Source: Sycobia sp. Sy_11 (taxonomy: Eukaryota; Arthropoda; Insecta; Hymenoptera; Epichrysomallidae). From it: a stretch of 64,000 nt of DNA. Location: the NCBI GenBank assembly GCA_018907035.1, contig JACCIC010000036.1:2389501-2453500 (forward strand), written 5' to 3'. The translations under genes and the position numbers were made by a program. Below the pieces are notes generated by a model, which made no database searches, was not told the DNA's origin, and saw only the letters and a list, made by a program, of their open reading frames with translations. Positions 22,083 to 32,453 of this stretch are shown in pieces (within the stretch, counting starts at the first letter, position 1; each line of letters opens with the position of its first letter).

Positions 22083-22307
22083 ATGAAATGTATCATTCTT
22101 CTTCATTATTCGTTTGTGCACTGTATAAGTATGAAATCCATATTTACACACGTCGATCAACCTTATTCGTATGACGTAATGAGAAAGCATCTGGAACGAA
22201 TGAGTTTAAGTAAATTACAGCTATTAAGCGATAATCAGGAGAACCCCCACCTGTCGATACATGTAGGAAATGTAAAAGCCAGAAGAAAAAAGACAAGAAT
22301 CCTTTAA
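22083..22307 (+). CDS. possible ORF or last exon, 74 codons
   Basis: The frame begins MKCIILLHYSFVHCISMKSI, hydrophobic enough to be read as a signal peptide, and continues as a polar, basic peptide ending in ARRKKTRIL and TAA. An AATAAA overlaps the bases just after the stop, suitable as a polyadenylation signal. Codon use is more balanced than in neighbouring frames. Alternatively it is a terminal exon entered at a TATAAG acceptor near 22,130. I recognise no family, and chance remains possible. Confidence 0.28.
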   Translation: MKCIILLHYSFVHCISMKSIFTHVDQPYSYDVMRKHLERMSLSKLQLLSDNQENPHLSIHVGNVKARRKKTRIL

Positions 22308-22434
22308 TAAATAAAAGGATGAAAATACTTATTTAGATCTTATTCGACATAATATTAAATATTAAATAAAAATTGTATTACAACATTATAACAAACGTTA
22401 ATCTTAAAAGTCCTAAACATTAATATAAATAATT

Positions 22435-22440
<6 letters not shown>

Positions 22441-22470
<30 letters not shown>
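22441..22470. repeat. (TA)n microsatellite
   Basis: TA array of 30 nt. Confidence 0.9.
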
Positions 22471-22473
<3 letters not shown>

Positions 22474-23584
22474 AATTCAAAAGTAAATAAAAAGAATCAT
22501 ATGTGTAATTATAATTTATACGATAAAAGTTATATAATAATTAGAATTAAGTTAATTCAAATAGATATAATTTACGATTATTTAAATAACACCAGAAAAA
22601 ATATATAAACCAGAATATAAAAGGCGAGTGAAACAAACAGAATTCCATATAGAAAGGGTGTAGAGAAACTAATTTACATTACGCTCTTAGCTTCGACTTC
22701 TATTACACTTCCAGGTAGTTTTTAAATTGGTAATTTATTAATTTTATTCTTATGCAAGTATCACCGTAAAAAGTATTAACTTTTAAGAGCTCCGATATTG
22801 CATTTAGACATTGAACTCTTGTATAAACCGATTAAAATGACGATGAGACTCATCGATTTATGATTCAAATCGATTCCATACCTCTATATTCTTCAGATCT
22901 GGCCCTATCTGATACTCTGACCTGCTCGCAAATCTCAAAAGATGTTCCCCTGAAAGAGAATTGGCTCCAATAATGAGATTATATCTGTAAATCATAACTA
23001 TTTTGAGGTGAAAGGCTGATTGCTTGGTAAGAAACGCATGGAAAGCTGAGAAAAATTTTACAATGATTGTACCCACAAAAAGTATCTCCATAAAAAGTGA
23101 CTTTGCTATTGAAAATTATTACCTCATGACCCATGACCCATACCTTATTTCTATAAGAAAAAATTAGTTTCTTATCAAACGAACAAACTCCGGTATTTAA
23201 TTTTAAAATATCATGTATACCTAAGTAAATTTATTTCATAATTCGAAGTAAATTTATTATCAATTAACTATATAAGGGTAGGAATATACAAAATATTGTA
23301 AATAGTTAATCATTTGCGCGCTGTTCGTATACATATGCTCGTGCATACAATATAAAATTTCATACACACAAGAAATCCCGTTATTTAAATTACTCGAGGC
23401 TGTTCGTGAGAAAACAGCTAACGCTTGCGTGCTACTCCTTATTAAAGAGTTGAGACACTTGTTATTTAGATAGATCAAGCAATTGATGATGATTCTGAAT
23501 GATTCGTTTGCAGGAGAAACACTGCTGCATCAGGCACTATACACAATTTCTGCATAAGAATCAAATTCTTTGTGCACTATACCA

Positions 23585-23588
<4 letters not shown>

Positions 23589-23644
<56 letters not shown>
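23589..23644. repeat. (TA)n microsatellite
   Basis: TA array of about 56 nt. Confidence 0.95.
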
Positions 23645-23648
<4 letters not shown>

Positions 23649-24257
23649 AGTCATTGTATGGAAACCAGGTTAGCGCTCGGAATAAGAGTATTTTTTAGAA
23701 AATTTAGTGAGGTAATAACGTTAGAAGATTATATTACTTTGGACACTTCAGCGCAACTGCTGCAAGCACTCATATGTTGTTCAAAAATCCGATATTACTT
23801 TCATGATATGATTAATTAAATTTACTTGCTAATTAAATTTTAAAACATACACATACTACTGACTCACGTTTTAATGTAAATTGTATAAACTATATACTTA
23901 CTGTAAGCGTCTGACTAATTTTCAAGTTTTATTTGTAATATTTTCTTTATTATTATATAAAATTCATAACTAATTAAAAATATTCTTACAATTATGATAT
24001 GAAAGGTAAAAAAGGCGTTGAATAGTGACTCGACTAGTCAGAAATTATCTTTTATATATTTAGATTTTAATATAATGCACTAGTATTATTAAATTGTGGT
24101 AGATATAAAATAAATACGTGAAATTTATATTTCTCAATCATAAATTATATTATTATCAAACATATCTCGAATATATTGCAATAAGAAATCAAAGATACAT
24201 TCCAATATCTTTATCACTTTTTTGGTGCTAAATGTGAACATTCCATTCCCGATGTAT

Positions 24258-24259
<2 letters not shown>

Positions 24260-24321
<62 letters not shown>
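24260..24321. repeat. (TA)n microsatellite
   Basis: TA array of about 62 nt, among the longest in the window. Confidence 0.95.
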
Positions 24322-24323
<2 letters not shown>

Positions 24324-24499
24324 GCTACAAATAAAAGTTTAGATAGTATGAAAAATAATACGTTTCAATCTCATAATTTAATTTATTTGTACGAGATAGA
24401 TCGCATAATGTAGAAAGTCTGACGTAAAGAAAATATTTACTTAAAAGGTTAATAGAATTTAAGCGCATTTCATAATTTCAACTAATTATGCTACTATAA

Positions 24500-24503
<4 letters not shown>

Positions 24504-24545
<42 letters not shown>
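24504..24545. repeat. (TA)n microsatellite
   Basis: TA array of about 42 nt, about 180 bp after the previous one. Confidence 0.95.
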
Positions 24546-24549
<4 letters not shown>

Positions 24550-24760
24550 TTCCCGATGTTAACCCGAATCTTTTACATCTTATTAATTGCTGGTTTTGAA
24601 TATTAGGATTCAGAGCGAAATTGTTCAAGTGGAAATACTAGTAAAGCATCTTAAAAAGGTCATTCAGATCAGCCTTTTAAAGAAAAATTATATATAGATG
24701 AATTAATGTAAATTTATTTGTATTAAATCATGTGTAAAATAAAAAGAGTCAGAGATTATG

Positions 24761-24763
<3 letters not shown>

Positions 24764-24812
<49 letters not shown>
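24764..24812. repeat. (TA)n microsatellite
   Basis: TA array of about 49 nt, third in a cluster within 560 bp. Confidence 0.95.
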
Positions 24813-24814
<2 letters not shown>

Positions 24815-25505
24815 TAAATTATTATTAAGCTAACAAGTTTATTTAATTACAAGAATATTGTTAAGTTGTCCGTTGTAAAACGTGTTAATAAACAACTCGA
24901 CAAAGTCATGAGAAGTTATGATTTATAAATATTGGACAAAAACTGTATGACTATCGTAATAAACTGATCACTAATACATGCGCAAATAATTTTGTGAAAA
25001 TGAAACTTTTCCTATTAAAAAAGTACATAACAGTTTTCCGAAAGCCGAAATTTGATCAATAATGCGGAAAATTTAATATATCAAAGCAGCTTTCCTCGAA
25101 CTATTTGATAGTAGACACACGGAAGCCATAATATAGAAAAGAGAAAAGTTATGCCCACGTTATATATACTCTTAGAAGCGATCTGATCTGTAAATAAATA
25201 ATAACTTTAATTTGTCATTCGTTTTATTCATTATACTCCAAAATAATAGTCATTATATTATGGTAACTGTTGTTAAAGTTAACTTTGTGTATGCGTGTGT
25301 GTGTTTGTGCAAGAAAAACTTCAGAGTTATTCTTTTGTTATTTATTCACTAATTTTATTGTAGAAATCTCCTTCACACTTATTATTGTAGATAAGACAAC
25401 AAATAGCGGATTCTTAAGAAGATTTTTGAAAAAAACTACGATGCGACAATTTGCGAAGGCATTAATTAGAAATCTTTAAGCCCAACTGAGATCCTCAATC
25501 AGTTA

Positions 25506-25532
25506 GAAGAAGAAGAAGAAGAAGAAGAAGAA
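25506..25532. repeat. (GAA)n microsatellite
   Basis: About nine GAA triplets. Confidence 0.9.
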
Positions 25533-25802
25533 GTTATCGAAAAAATAAAGTAAGAAGGAAAGAACAACGGGGGAGGAAGAAATCCAGTATCCAAGGAAAC
25601 GTGAAACTTTCGTGAACGAGCTACAATCGTCCAAGAATACATATTATAGGAAAGTACTCGCGCATATATGAAAATTGAAGTATTTCACTATATATTAAAA
25701 ATAAAAAGATGAAATAAAGTTCAGGTGGTAATTTGACTTATCGATTATCAAGTAGTTGGGCAACCCTCATTTGCTACTTTTGCGCCTCCAAGCGGTACTG
25801 GA

Positions 25803-25803
25803 T

Positions 25804-25867
<64 letters not shown>

Positions 25868-25890
25868 TCGCTCTCTCCCTATCTCTGTCC
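25803..25890. repeat. (CT)n tract
   Basis: CT array of about 88 nt with a few interruptions toward the 3' side. Confidence 0.95.
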
Positions 25891-27181
25891 CCCATCTTCC
25901 TCTATCTGCTACTCTCTTTTCCCTTTCTCTCTGTCACTTGTTCAACACTTGACACCAATCGGCTGAGCTGCATCGTTGAATGGAACCGCCATTTTTATGC
26001 GGTTATCGCGCCCGTCGCCTTCAAATAGACAGAATGAGAGAATGAGAAAAAGAGAGAAATCACTTACAAAGAAATACAGAGGAAAGGAAACAAATTAAAA
26101 ACTGGAAAATTATTATGTTTCTACTATATTATAAAAGTTTTTATAAAAATTATTCTATTATAATGATATAAAATTTTATTGTTAAGAAAACCGAAATTGT
26201 AATATAATTCTTACGTTCTTATAACAAGCTTTTTTGTCCATACTGTTAGAACTTATGTAATATTAGTACCATATTCGTGTTTAAAATAATAACAATAATA
26301 ATAATAATATTAATAAATAAGCATGCATAGTGCAATTGAATTTTTAGGAACATTTAAATACCGGCATTACATTATCCTTTTCTCCTGATTCATTCTGTAA
26401 GTTATCCGTTACAAATAAACTTCTATAGTATGCTAGCAAATTTTTTACAGTAACCTTAGTAAAACACTCGGAAACGAAATAGCCTGGCTTCCAACCATTT
26501 TAGACCACACCCCATTAAAGCGGAGCGTGTGCAGAAAAGACGGAATTTCTTTTTCGTTGTCGCGCCGTCTATGAAGGTTACTAATATCCCGTTGTAAGCC
26601 AAGAGTAACATTATTATTATAACTTCAATTAATACTGCTTGCAGATTTTATGTTTAATTCTGATGGCTTACCTATATTTATAGATGGATTTTTGATATCC
26701 TGTATCTTAAAAAAATGTTTCTCATAAATAAAAGCTAAAACATTATTCTAAATACTTGAATTTATATAATATTTAACTGCAGATATATATATTCCTTTTT
26801 ATTTATGGGTTAATAAATATTTTCCTCCTACACGTATATGTTATTGATACTTATAATAGGATCATATGAGTCGCTTTCATTGTGGAAATCGCGCGATTTG
26901 ACGCACAGTATGTACAAATGATAAGATCGATATCCTCCTTTCAGTAACGCTATAATATTTACAATCGATTAAGCCAATATAAAAATACAAAAGAAAAAAA
27001 AAGAACTAATCTTAACTGAATTTGATACCTAAAAATAATATTAACCACAATATCCGTTAAGTATTGTACTGGCACTTTAAAAAGTGTTATATAAATCACA
27101 TTCTCTTTCTCAGCTTTCCTCGTGCTCCCTTTCTCGCGCAGTTTTAATTGTTGCGAGGAACATTATCATAAATATCGGCGC

Positions 27182-27185
<4 letters not shown>

Positions 27186-27231
<46 letters not shown>
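27186..27231. repeat. (TA)n microsatellite
   Basis: TA array of about 46 nt. Confidence 0.95.
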
Positions 27232-27232
<1 letters not shown>

Positions 27233-28173
27233 CTTTTACTATATCCATACAGTATACATACAGAAGAAAAACACCAAATTCGATTAGGCCATTGCCGAAT
27301 TCGCCTTGAGCACGCGATGAAGCGGAATATATATTGGCTAAATTGAAAGAGACAACAGAAATACAGACCACGCGATCACGTGCCTACAGCTCGTATCGCG
27401 TACGCATCCTTTTCATATATGATCTACGCTCGATGAATGATACAAGCATTAATACATCGGAGTCCACAAACGTCTTATCATATCAAAAAAAAAAAAAAAA
27501 TTAAGCATTCTTTTTGATAAAGAACAAAGTTGAACTATAAAGGATAAAACATAACTGCTTTACCATCGTGAATTACTTCGAGAACGACAAAAATTTCCAT
27601 AATATAATTGTTTTTGAAGAAAAAACCGCGCGGACATTACAGAAAACTTCTTGACTTGCAACAAAAGAATATAGCATATTGCCTAAACTTGCGTCAATTA
27701 TTTTCCAAGCAAAGAAAATTTAAAAATGTCGCGTATATAATTTTAAAACGATTGTTGCAAAATAATTACACGTTATATGATTCGTCTATGATGACCTGAA
27801 TGTTCAGATTCTAATTTTTTGATAAAATATTATACTTGTCACCAAGGCGAGTGATATGTACTTATTTTCAATCCTTTATGACACGAAGATATTGATTAAA
27901 TTCATATTTGAAAGTTTAGAAAAAAAATCCGTATGCGAAAAACACGTGAAAAATAATAATTTTAAACATGGTTTCGGCCATTCGGTGCAGAAGCGCGCAT
28001 TGTCCAGAATGCGTTCATCTATTCTCGAGTCTTGGGCAAATCCCATACGTTACAACATATAACAAGAGCGAACAAATAACAAATAACTCGCTGTTTCGTT
28101 AAAGCAGGCATTAACTTCAATAAATATTTGAACATCACTGTACCGCGATATTGAGAAGAGCGAGGCGTCCGAG

Positions 28174-28174
<1 letters not shown>

Positions 28175-28225
<51 letters not shown>
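28175..28225. repeat. (TA)n microsatellite
   Basis: TA array of about 51 nt. Confidence 0.95.
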
Positions 28226-28227
<2 letters not shown>

Positions 28228-30297
28228 ACCTCCTTCTTGCGTACCGTGCATCATGTTTGAGTGTTAGCAAATGTGTATGCGTGCCTTCTCTGCAACATCA
28301 CCACACCTGCTCCTATGCTCGTTTTATGTTATCGCGATGATCACGCCCCTTATCACAGGCGTGCAACGAAAAGATTCTTTTTATTTTTCTCTGCACTGGG
28401 GTTTCTACTGAGAAGCTCTTCGGCGTCCCCTCGAATATTCACTTATATATTACGATATTAAAAAATTGCTTGCGAGAAAAGTTTTCGTATTTTGTACTTA
28501 ACTCTGTATTCAAGTATCTATAATACAGGCTAGTGTTTACTCGCCCAATATAAATACGTTGATCTTCTATTTTTGCAATAAAAGTGAAACGTACATACTG
28601 AAACTCTGGTCAATTTTCTTATAAAAATTCTTAGGAGATAAAATTCTGTTTTGTACTACAACGTTTCACAATAACAAGCAATGACTACTTATATGTAAAT
28701 TAATTTCGTACACATATGTAAAATAATACGCTATTCAGTAATAATATTTTGCAAACTTTCACCAACACATTCGAGCACACGGTTAATAACAAAATTTTCT
28801 TGAAATTTAACACGAATGTTATAACGGAAAAAGTTCTACATTTTTAAAGTACGCATTAGCTTAAAGACTTTTTTCGAAAATATTTTATAACAAAAAAAAA
28901 TAATTCCTCAAAAAGCTTTTACAGAAAGTTTGAGTTCCGACAGAATCTATCAGAGGTAGGTAAACTTTTTTTGAAAGATATGAAGTAAAAAAAGTTATAA
29001 TACCCAAAGATATTTTTTTCATTTTAAATATTTGTTCACTTTAAATATTTAATGTAATTAATGTTCACTTTAAATATTTTTCTTTTTTCTTGCTTAATAA
29101 TTTAAACCAATATAATAGTCTACCAGATTTTTCGGTGGCGGAAATTAATTTACTTAGTCCATTAAAAAATAATAAATAAGAAATAAATAAATTAAAAATA
29201 GATACCGTATCGTAAAATCAGTTTATCCGACTCAAAGGAGGTGTCATTGCTGAAATACGAATGACTCTAGATGCAAAAATCTACCTGGAAAATGACTTAC
29301 AAGTATTGACTACTCCATCGTAAGATTTGTTCGCTATTTAAGTTAAAGAATTATATTTAGAAAAGTAAGGGAGACCTTCGAGTCCCAAAAATAAATGTTC
29401 CATTAGTAAGCCAGTACTTACGTAAAATGTCAAGAATGATAATTAATGTCGATTATATTAACACATTAAGCATACATTAACACTAAAGCTGCAAACGCAT
29501 CGCGAGCGACTCGTTGCTGTGCTCTACTGTGACGAGTCTTAACCACGACCCCATAGCTCATCGCTAGCGACCAAAAACACTCCCTTGCTGCACATGAGGT
29601 GATAATATCAAATCTCTGAAAATCATATGAACCAATAAAATTCGAGAATACTGAACTGCATACAACAACAACATACTATATTGCAGACTATATTGTTTAA
29701 CTGTAGAATAACTGCTTATAGTCATATTGCTGTATCACATAGTAATATTGCTATATTATTCTCTGATAATGGCGTTAATTAAATTTATTAAAGTTAACTA
29801 AATAGCATTATTATAAAAAGAATTTATTTTAAAACAATGCTCTACTTTTTTCTAAAAAAGCACTTTTGACATACGCACCAGTGCTAGATGGAACAGTATA
29901 AGCTAATATATGACATTGACGCGTCTCTTGCGAATTTGCGATAGGAAAAACATAGAGGCTATGAGAAAAGTGGAAGTGGTTAGGTGAGTCAGAGTAGATC
30001 GAAGCGACGAGTCGCTCGCTCTTCCACAAGAGTCTGCGGACAACCAATTGTTCCCTGCTTGATAAAATGTATTAATGCAATAAAAATGAATACTTTATCT
30101 TTTTTGTGCCAACGGATCTTTATTCTATTTATTTTAATAAAATTATTTAGATCGGTTATAGATTCTAGGTTATAGCGTTATAGATTATAGGGTGTCTAGA
30201 GCTTGAATTTTTTCAAATTTGTGGTCAGTTTTTTGTCGAATCCATAAACCATGTAATTTTTCAATTAATAATAATAATTGTTTTTAACAGATTAAGT

Positions 30298-30300
<3 letters not shown>

Positions 30301-30351
<51 letters not shown>
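30301..30351. repeat. (AAT)17 microsatellite at the 5' end of the R1-clade element
   Basis: Seventeen perfect AAT triplets end exactly where the GC-rich 5' UTR of the retrotransposon starts (GTGGGGCC). The same trinucleotide follows the element at 35,729-35,769. Confidence 0.95.
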
Positions 30352-30352
<1 letters not shown>

Positions 30353-31122
30353 TGGGGCCTTGAGTTCAGCTACCACACGCGTCCCCGGGGTTGCGGATAG
30401 GGGAACGACCACTCGCGGTCAGTCACGAAATAAGCACTTCTAAGAGTGACGAATAAGTGACCGTGGACAAGAACTTCGAGCGAAAATAGTGGTATTCGCC
30501 CGTCTACACACCCACTCATCATTCACACACCTACATATCTGTAAGATAACCGTACTCGGACTGGGGAGTATATCGGGAACTCTATAAACGAGTTTCCCAC
30601 GAATGGTGGAGATGGAGATCCTATAAACGGGTAACTTCCAGGCGGGTTATGAATGAATGAGAGGCCCTATAAACGGACATCTCTCACGTATGAATGTGAC
30701 CAGTTTGAGCGACGGCAAAGTCTTGCGGATGCAGTGATTACTTGTTGATTGGTGGGATTAGCTGCGAGGGAATCATTTCATGCTTATGTGCGTTCCCCTT
30801 CTGGAGGGTACAGTTGTAAAACCAGATGGCACTCCTGGGCCGCCACAAGTAGGGGGCCCGAACCCAGTCTAGCCAACATGGGAGGCTGCCCCACACAGTG
30901 GTAAGACGTCCTCAGACGTCAAATCTCGCTTCTCGTAGTAGTGCCGTATGGCGTACGGATGGGACCCTGCTGCGAGTCGTGGGGGAGGAACAGCCGAGGC
31001 CACCGGAATGTAGGAGGGCTTCAGTATTGGGGAGATTCAGGACGCTAAACCGTCATCTCCAACAAGTGATCCTCCTGACCATCACAAATATAAAACATTT
31101 AACACAAATTAATAATATAATC
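30352..31122 (+). promoter_or_regulatory. 5' UTR of the R1-clade element
   Basis: GC-rich leader with several possible stems, including the pair GGTCA...TGACC around 30,418-30,465 and three loop-sharing hairpins at 30,575-30,686. The ORF1 frame is open from 30,853 but the first in-frame ATG is at 31,123, so I treat everything before it as leader. Internal promoters are known in this class, but none is identifiable here. Confidence 0.6.
30575..30686 (+). other. three hairpins with an identical TATAAAC loop
   Basis: Hairpin 1 pairs 30,575-30,582 (GGGAACTC) with 30,590-30,598 (GAGTTTCCC). Hairpin 2 pairs 30,613-30,621 (TGGAGATCC) with 30,629-30,640. Hairpin 3 pairs 30,658-30,667 (TGAGAGGCCC) with 30,675-30,686 (GGACATCTCTCA). 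Each has the 7-nt loop TATAAAC closed by a C-G pair, and the stems differ in sequence yet still pair, with one to three unpaired bases on the 3' side. This is covariation-like evidence for a conserved RNA structure. Confidence 0.65.
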
Positions 31123-32453
31123 ATGAAAGGTAATAAAAAAATTATAGCAGGCTCTCGAGTGCCGCCTGCAAGCGACTCAGTAGAGTCAATGGAGCTTCCC
31201 GGCTCTCCTATCACACCAGTAGGCAACCTGGCTGGTGTGACAGAAAATGTTACAGGTAGCAGTATGAATGAAAGTGCGAATGTTTATAAATCGCCGGCAA
31301 CTTGGGAAGCTGCTGAGTGTAAATTGCAGGAGCAATTTTACACAATAAGCAGAGTCCTAAGTAAAATGATGGAAAGGACTTGCATACAAAAAAATGTAAG
31401 TCAAATAATAAAAAACGGTTTGAGTGAGATCAATGAAGCAGTGGAAATCGGACAGTATGAATTGAAGCGAATGAGACTGCTCCGACAAAAACAGAAAGAT
31501 AAAGGACGGAGTGAATGTGAGGAGGCAACTCCTCAGAAACGGAAAAGAGACCGTCAGACCCCTACTCCGGAGCAGGCGGCCGCACAACAGCGGACGATCG
31601 AGACAGAAACATGGGCGAAGGTGGTCTCAAAACATAAAAAACCGAAAACGACCGAGACGGACAACAAACCGACAAAAGAGCAGACAAAAGCGAGACTCCA
31701 AGGTCGCGGGTCTGATCGCCCTAACCTCAAAGGCAGGGGAGGAGCGATCATGATCAAGCCGGCTGAGGGACAGACGTACGTCGACGTGGTACGTACAATA
31801 CGGCAAAAGGTGGACCCTGACAAGTGTAATACTCAAGTCAGAACAATAAGAAAGACAAAAAACGGTGCGGTACTTTTACAGCTCTCCAGACAGAACAACG
31901 AGAGGACTTCCGACAGGTTCTTCAAGACGCTGTCGGAGAGACTGGACGCGTAAAAGATTTGACCTCCAGAGTGACACTGGAATTCCTAGACTTGGACTGT
32001 GTCACGACCAATGAGGACATCGCGAACGCGTTAAATCGGGAAACGGGACGGACTGCAGACCGTCGGCCCCATGTTTTCGACGTTAACAGTCGAGGACAGA
32101 GAATGGCGGTCTGCGATTTTGACGTAAAAGAGGCTACCGACCTCTTAAGGAAAGGGCGTATTAAAATCGGGTGGGTTGTATCAAGAATAAGAGCAAGGAT
32201 ACGCGTCTCGCGATGCTATAGATGCCTCGGGTTCGGTCATGTACGGAAAGACTGTAAAGGACTGGACAGACGAAGCTGCTGCTGGCGATGCGGCCTCGAG
32301 GGTCATTCCCATAAGGACTGCAAGAGTCGTGGGGAGTGTTTCCTGTGCACTGAGGATAATATCCGAGACAGGGGACACTTACCCGGCTCGTCCTCGTGTG
32401 TCGCGTTCAGGATAGCACTAACAGAACAGAAGACAAAGACAGTCACACAATGA
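31123..32453 (+). pseudogene. ORF1 (gag-like) of the R1-clade element, one frameshift
   Basis: Encodes an RNA-binding protein that would package the element's RNA. The ATG at 31,123 (MKGNKK) starts a frame that stops at 31,951 (TAA). The next frame continues seamlessly from about 31,950 (VKDLTSRVTLEFLDLDCVTT), so one base has been lost near 31,950. The first part is charged and coiled-coil-like with TWAKVVSKHKKPK near the middle. The second part ends in CYRCLGFGHVRKDC, CWRCGLEGHSHKDC (both CX2CX4HX4C) and a third finger CFLCTEDNIRDRGHLPGSSSC-type segment split as CX2CX9HX6C (32,214-32,399). Three fingers are usual for R1 ORF1. The stop TGA (32,451-32,453) overlaps the ORF2 start. Confidence 0.85.
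32450..32453 (+). promoter_or_regulatory. ATGA stop-start overlap between ORF1 and ORF2
   Basis: ATG of ORF2 (32,450-32,452) and TGA of ORF1 (32,451-32,453) share ATGA. In related R1-clade telomeric elements such as SART1, ORF2 is translated by termination-reinitiation at such an overlap; the same mechanism is inferred here. Confidence 0.7.

Larger units (their letters stand above)
22310..30290. other. AT-rich stretch with many microsatellites
   Basis: No supportable gene. Holds seven long (TA)n arrays, a (GAA)n tract at 25,506-25,532, a (CT)n tract, and GC-richer patches near 27,300-27,420 and 29,480-30,060 with no recognised content. A 77-codon minus-strand frame at 22,858-23,091 has no identifiable domain. 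Confidence 0.5.

Noticed and set aside
22858..23091. 77-codon minus-strand ATG frame
   Set aside because: Parts look coding-like and it contains acceptor- and donor-like sites, but nothing distinguishes it from chance and no partner exon was seen.
25733..26028. Leu-Ser-rich frames over the (CT)n tract
   Set aside because: Microsatellite read as protein.
30352..30480. HDV-like self-cleaving ribozyme at the 5' end of the R1-clade element
   Set aside because: Such ribozymes occur at the 5' ends of some non-LTR elements, but I could not pair the first bases (GTGGGGCC) into the required P1, nor place the other helices of the double pseudoknot.
30898..31122. N-terminal extension of the R1-clade ORF1 starting at a GTG
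   Set aside because: There is no in-frame ATG between the upstream stop at 30,850 and 31,123, so it is treated as 5' UTR.
31940..31965. Programmed frameshift in ORF1
   Set aside because: There is no slippery heptamer at the frame change; a one-base loss is simpler.
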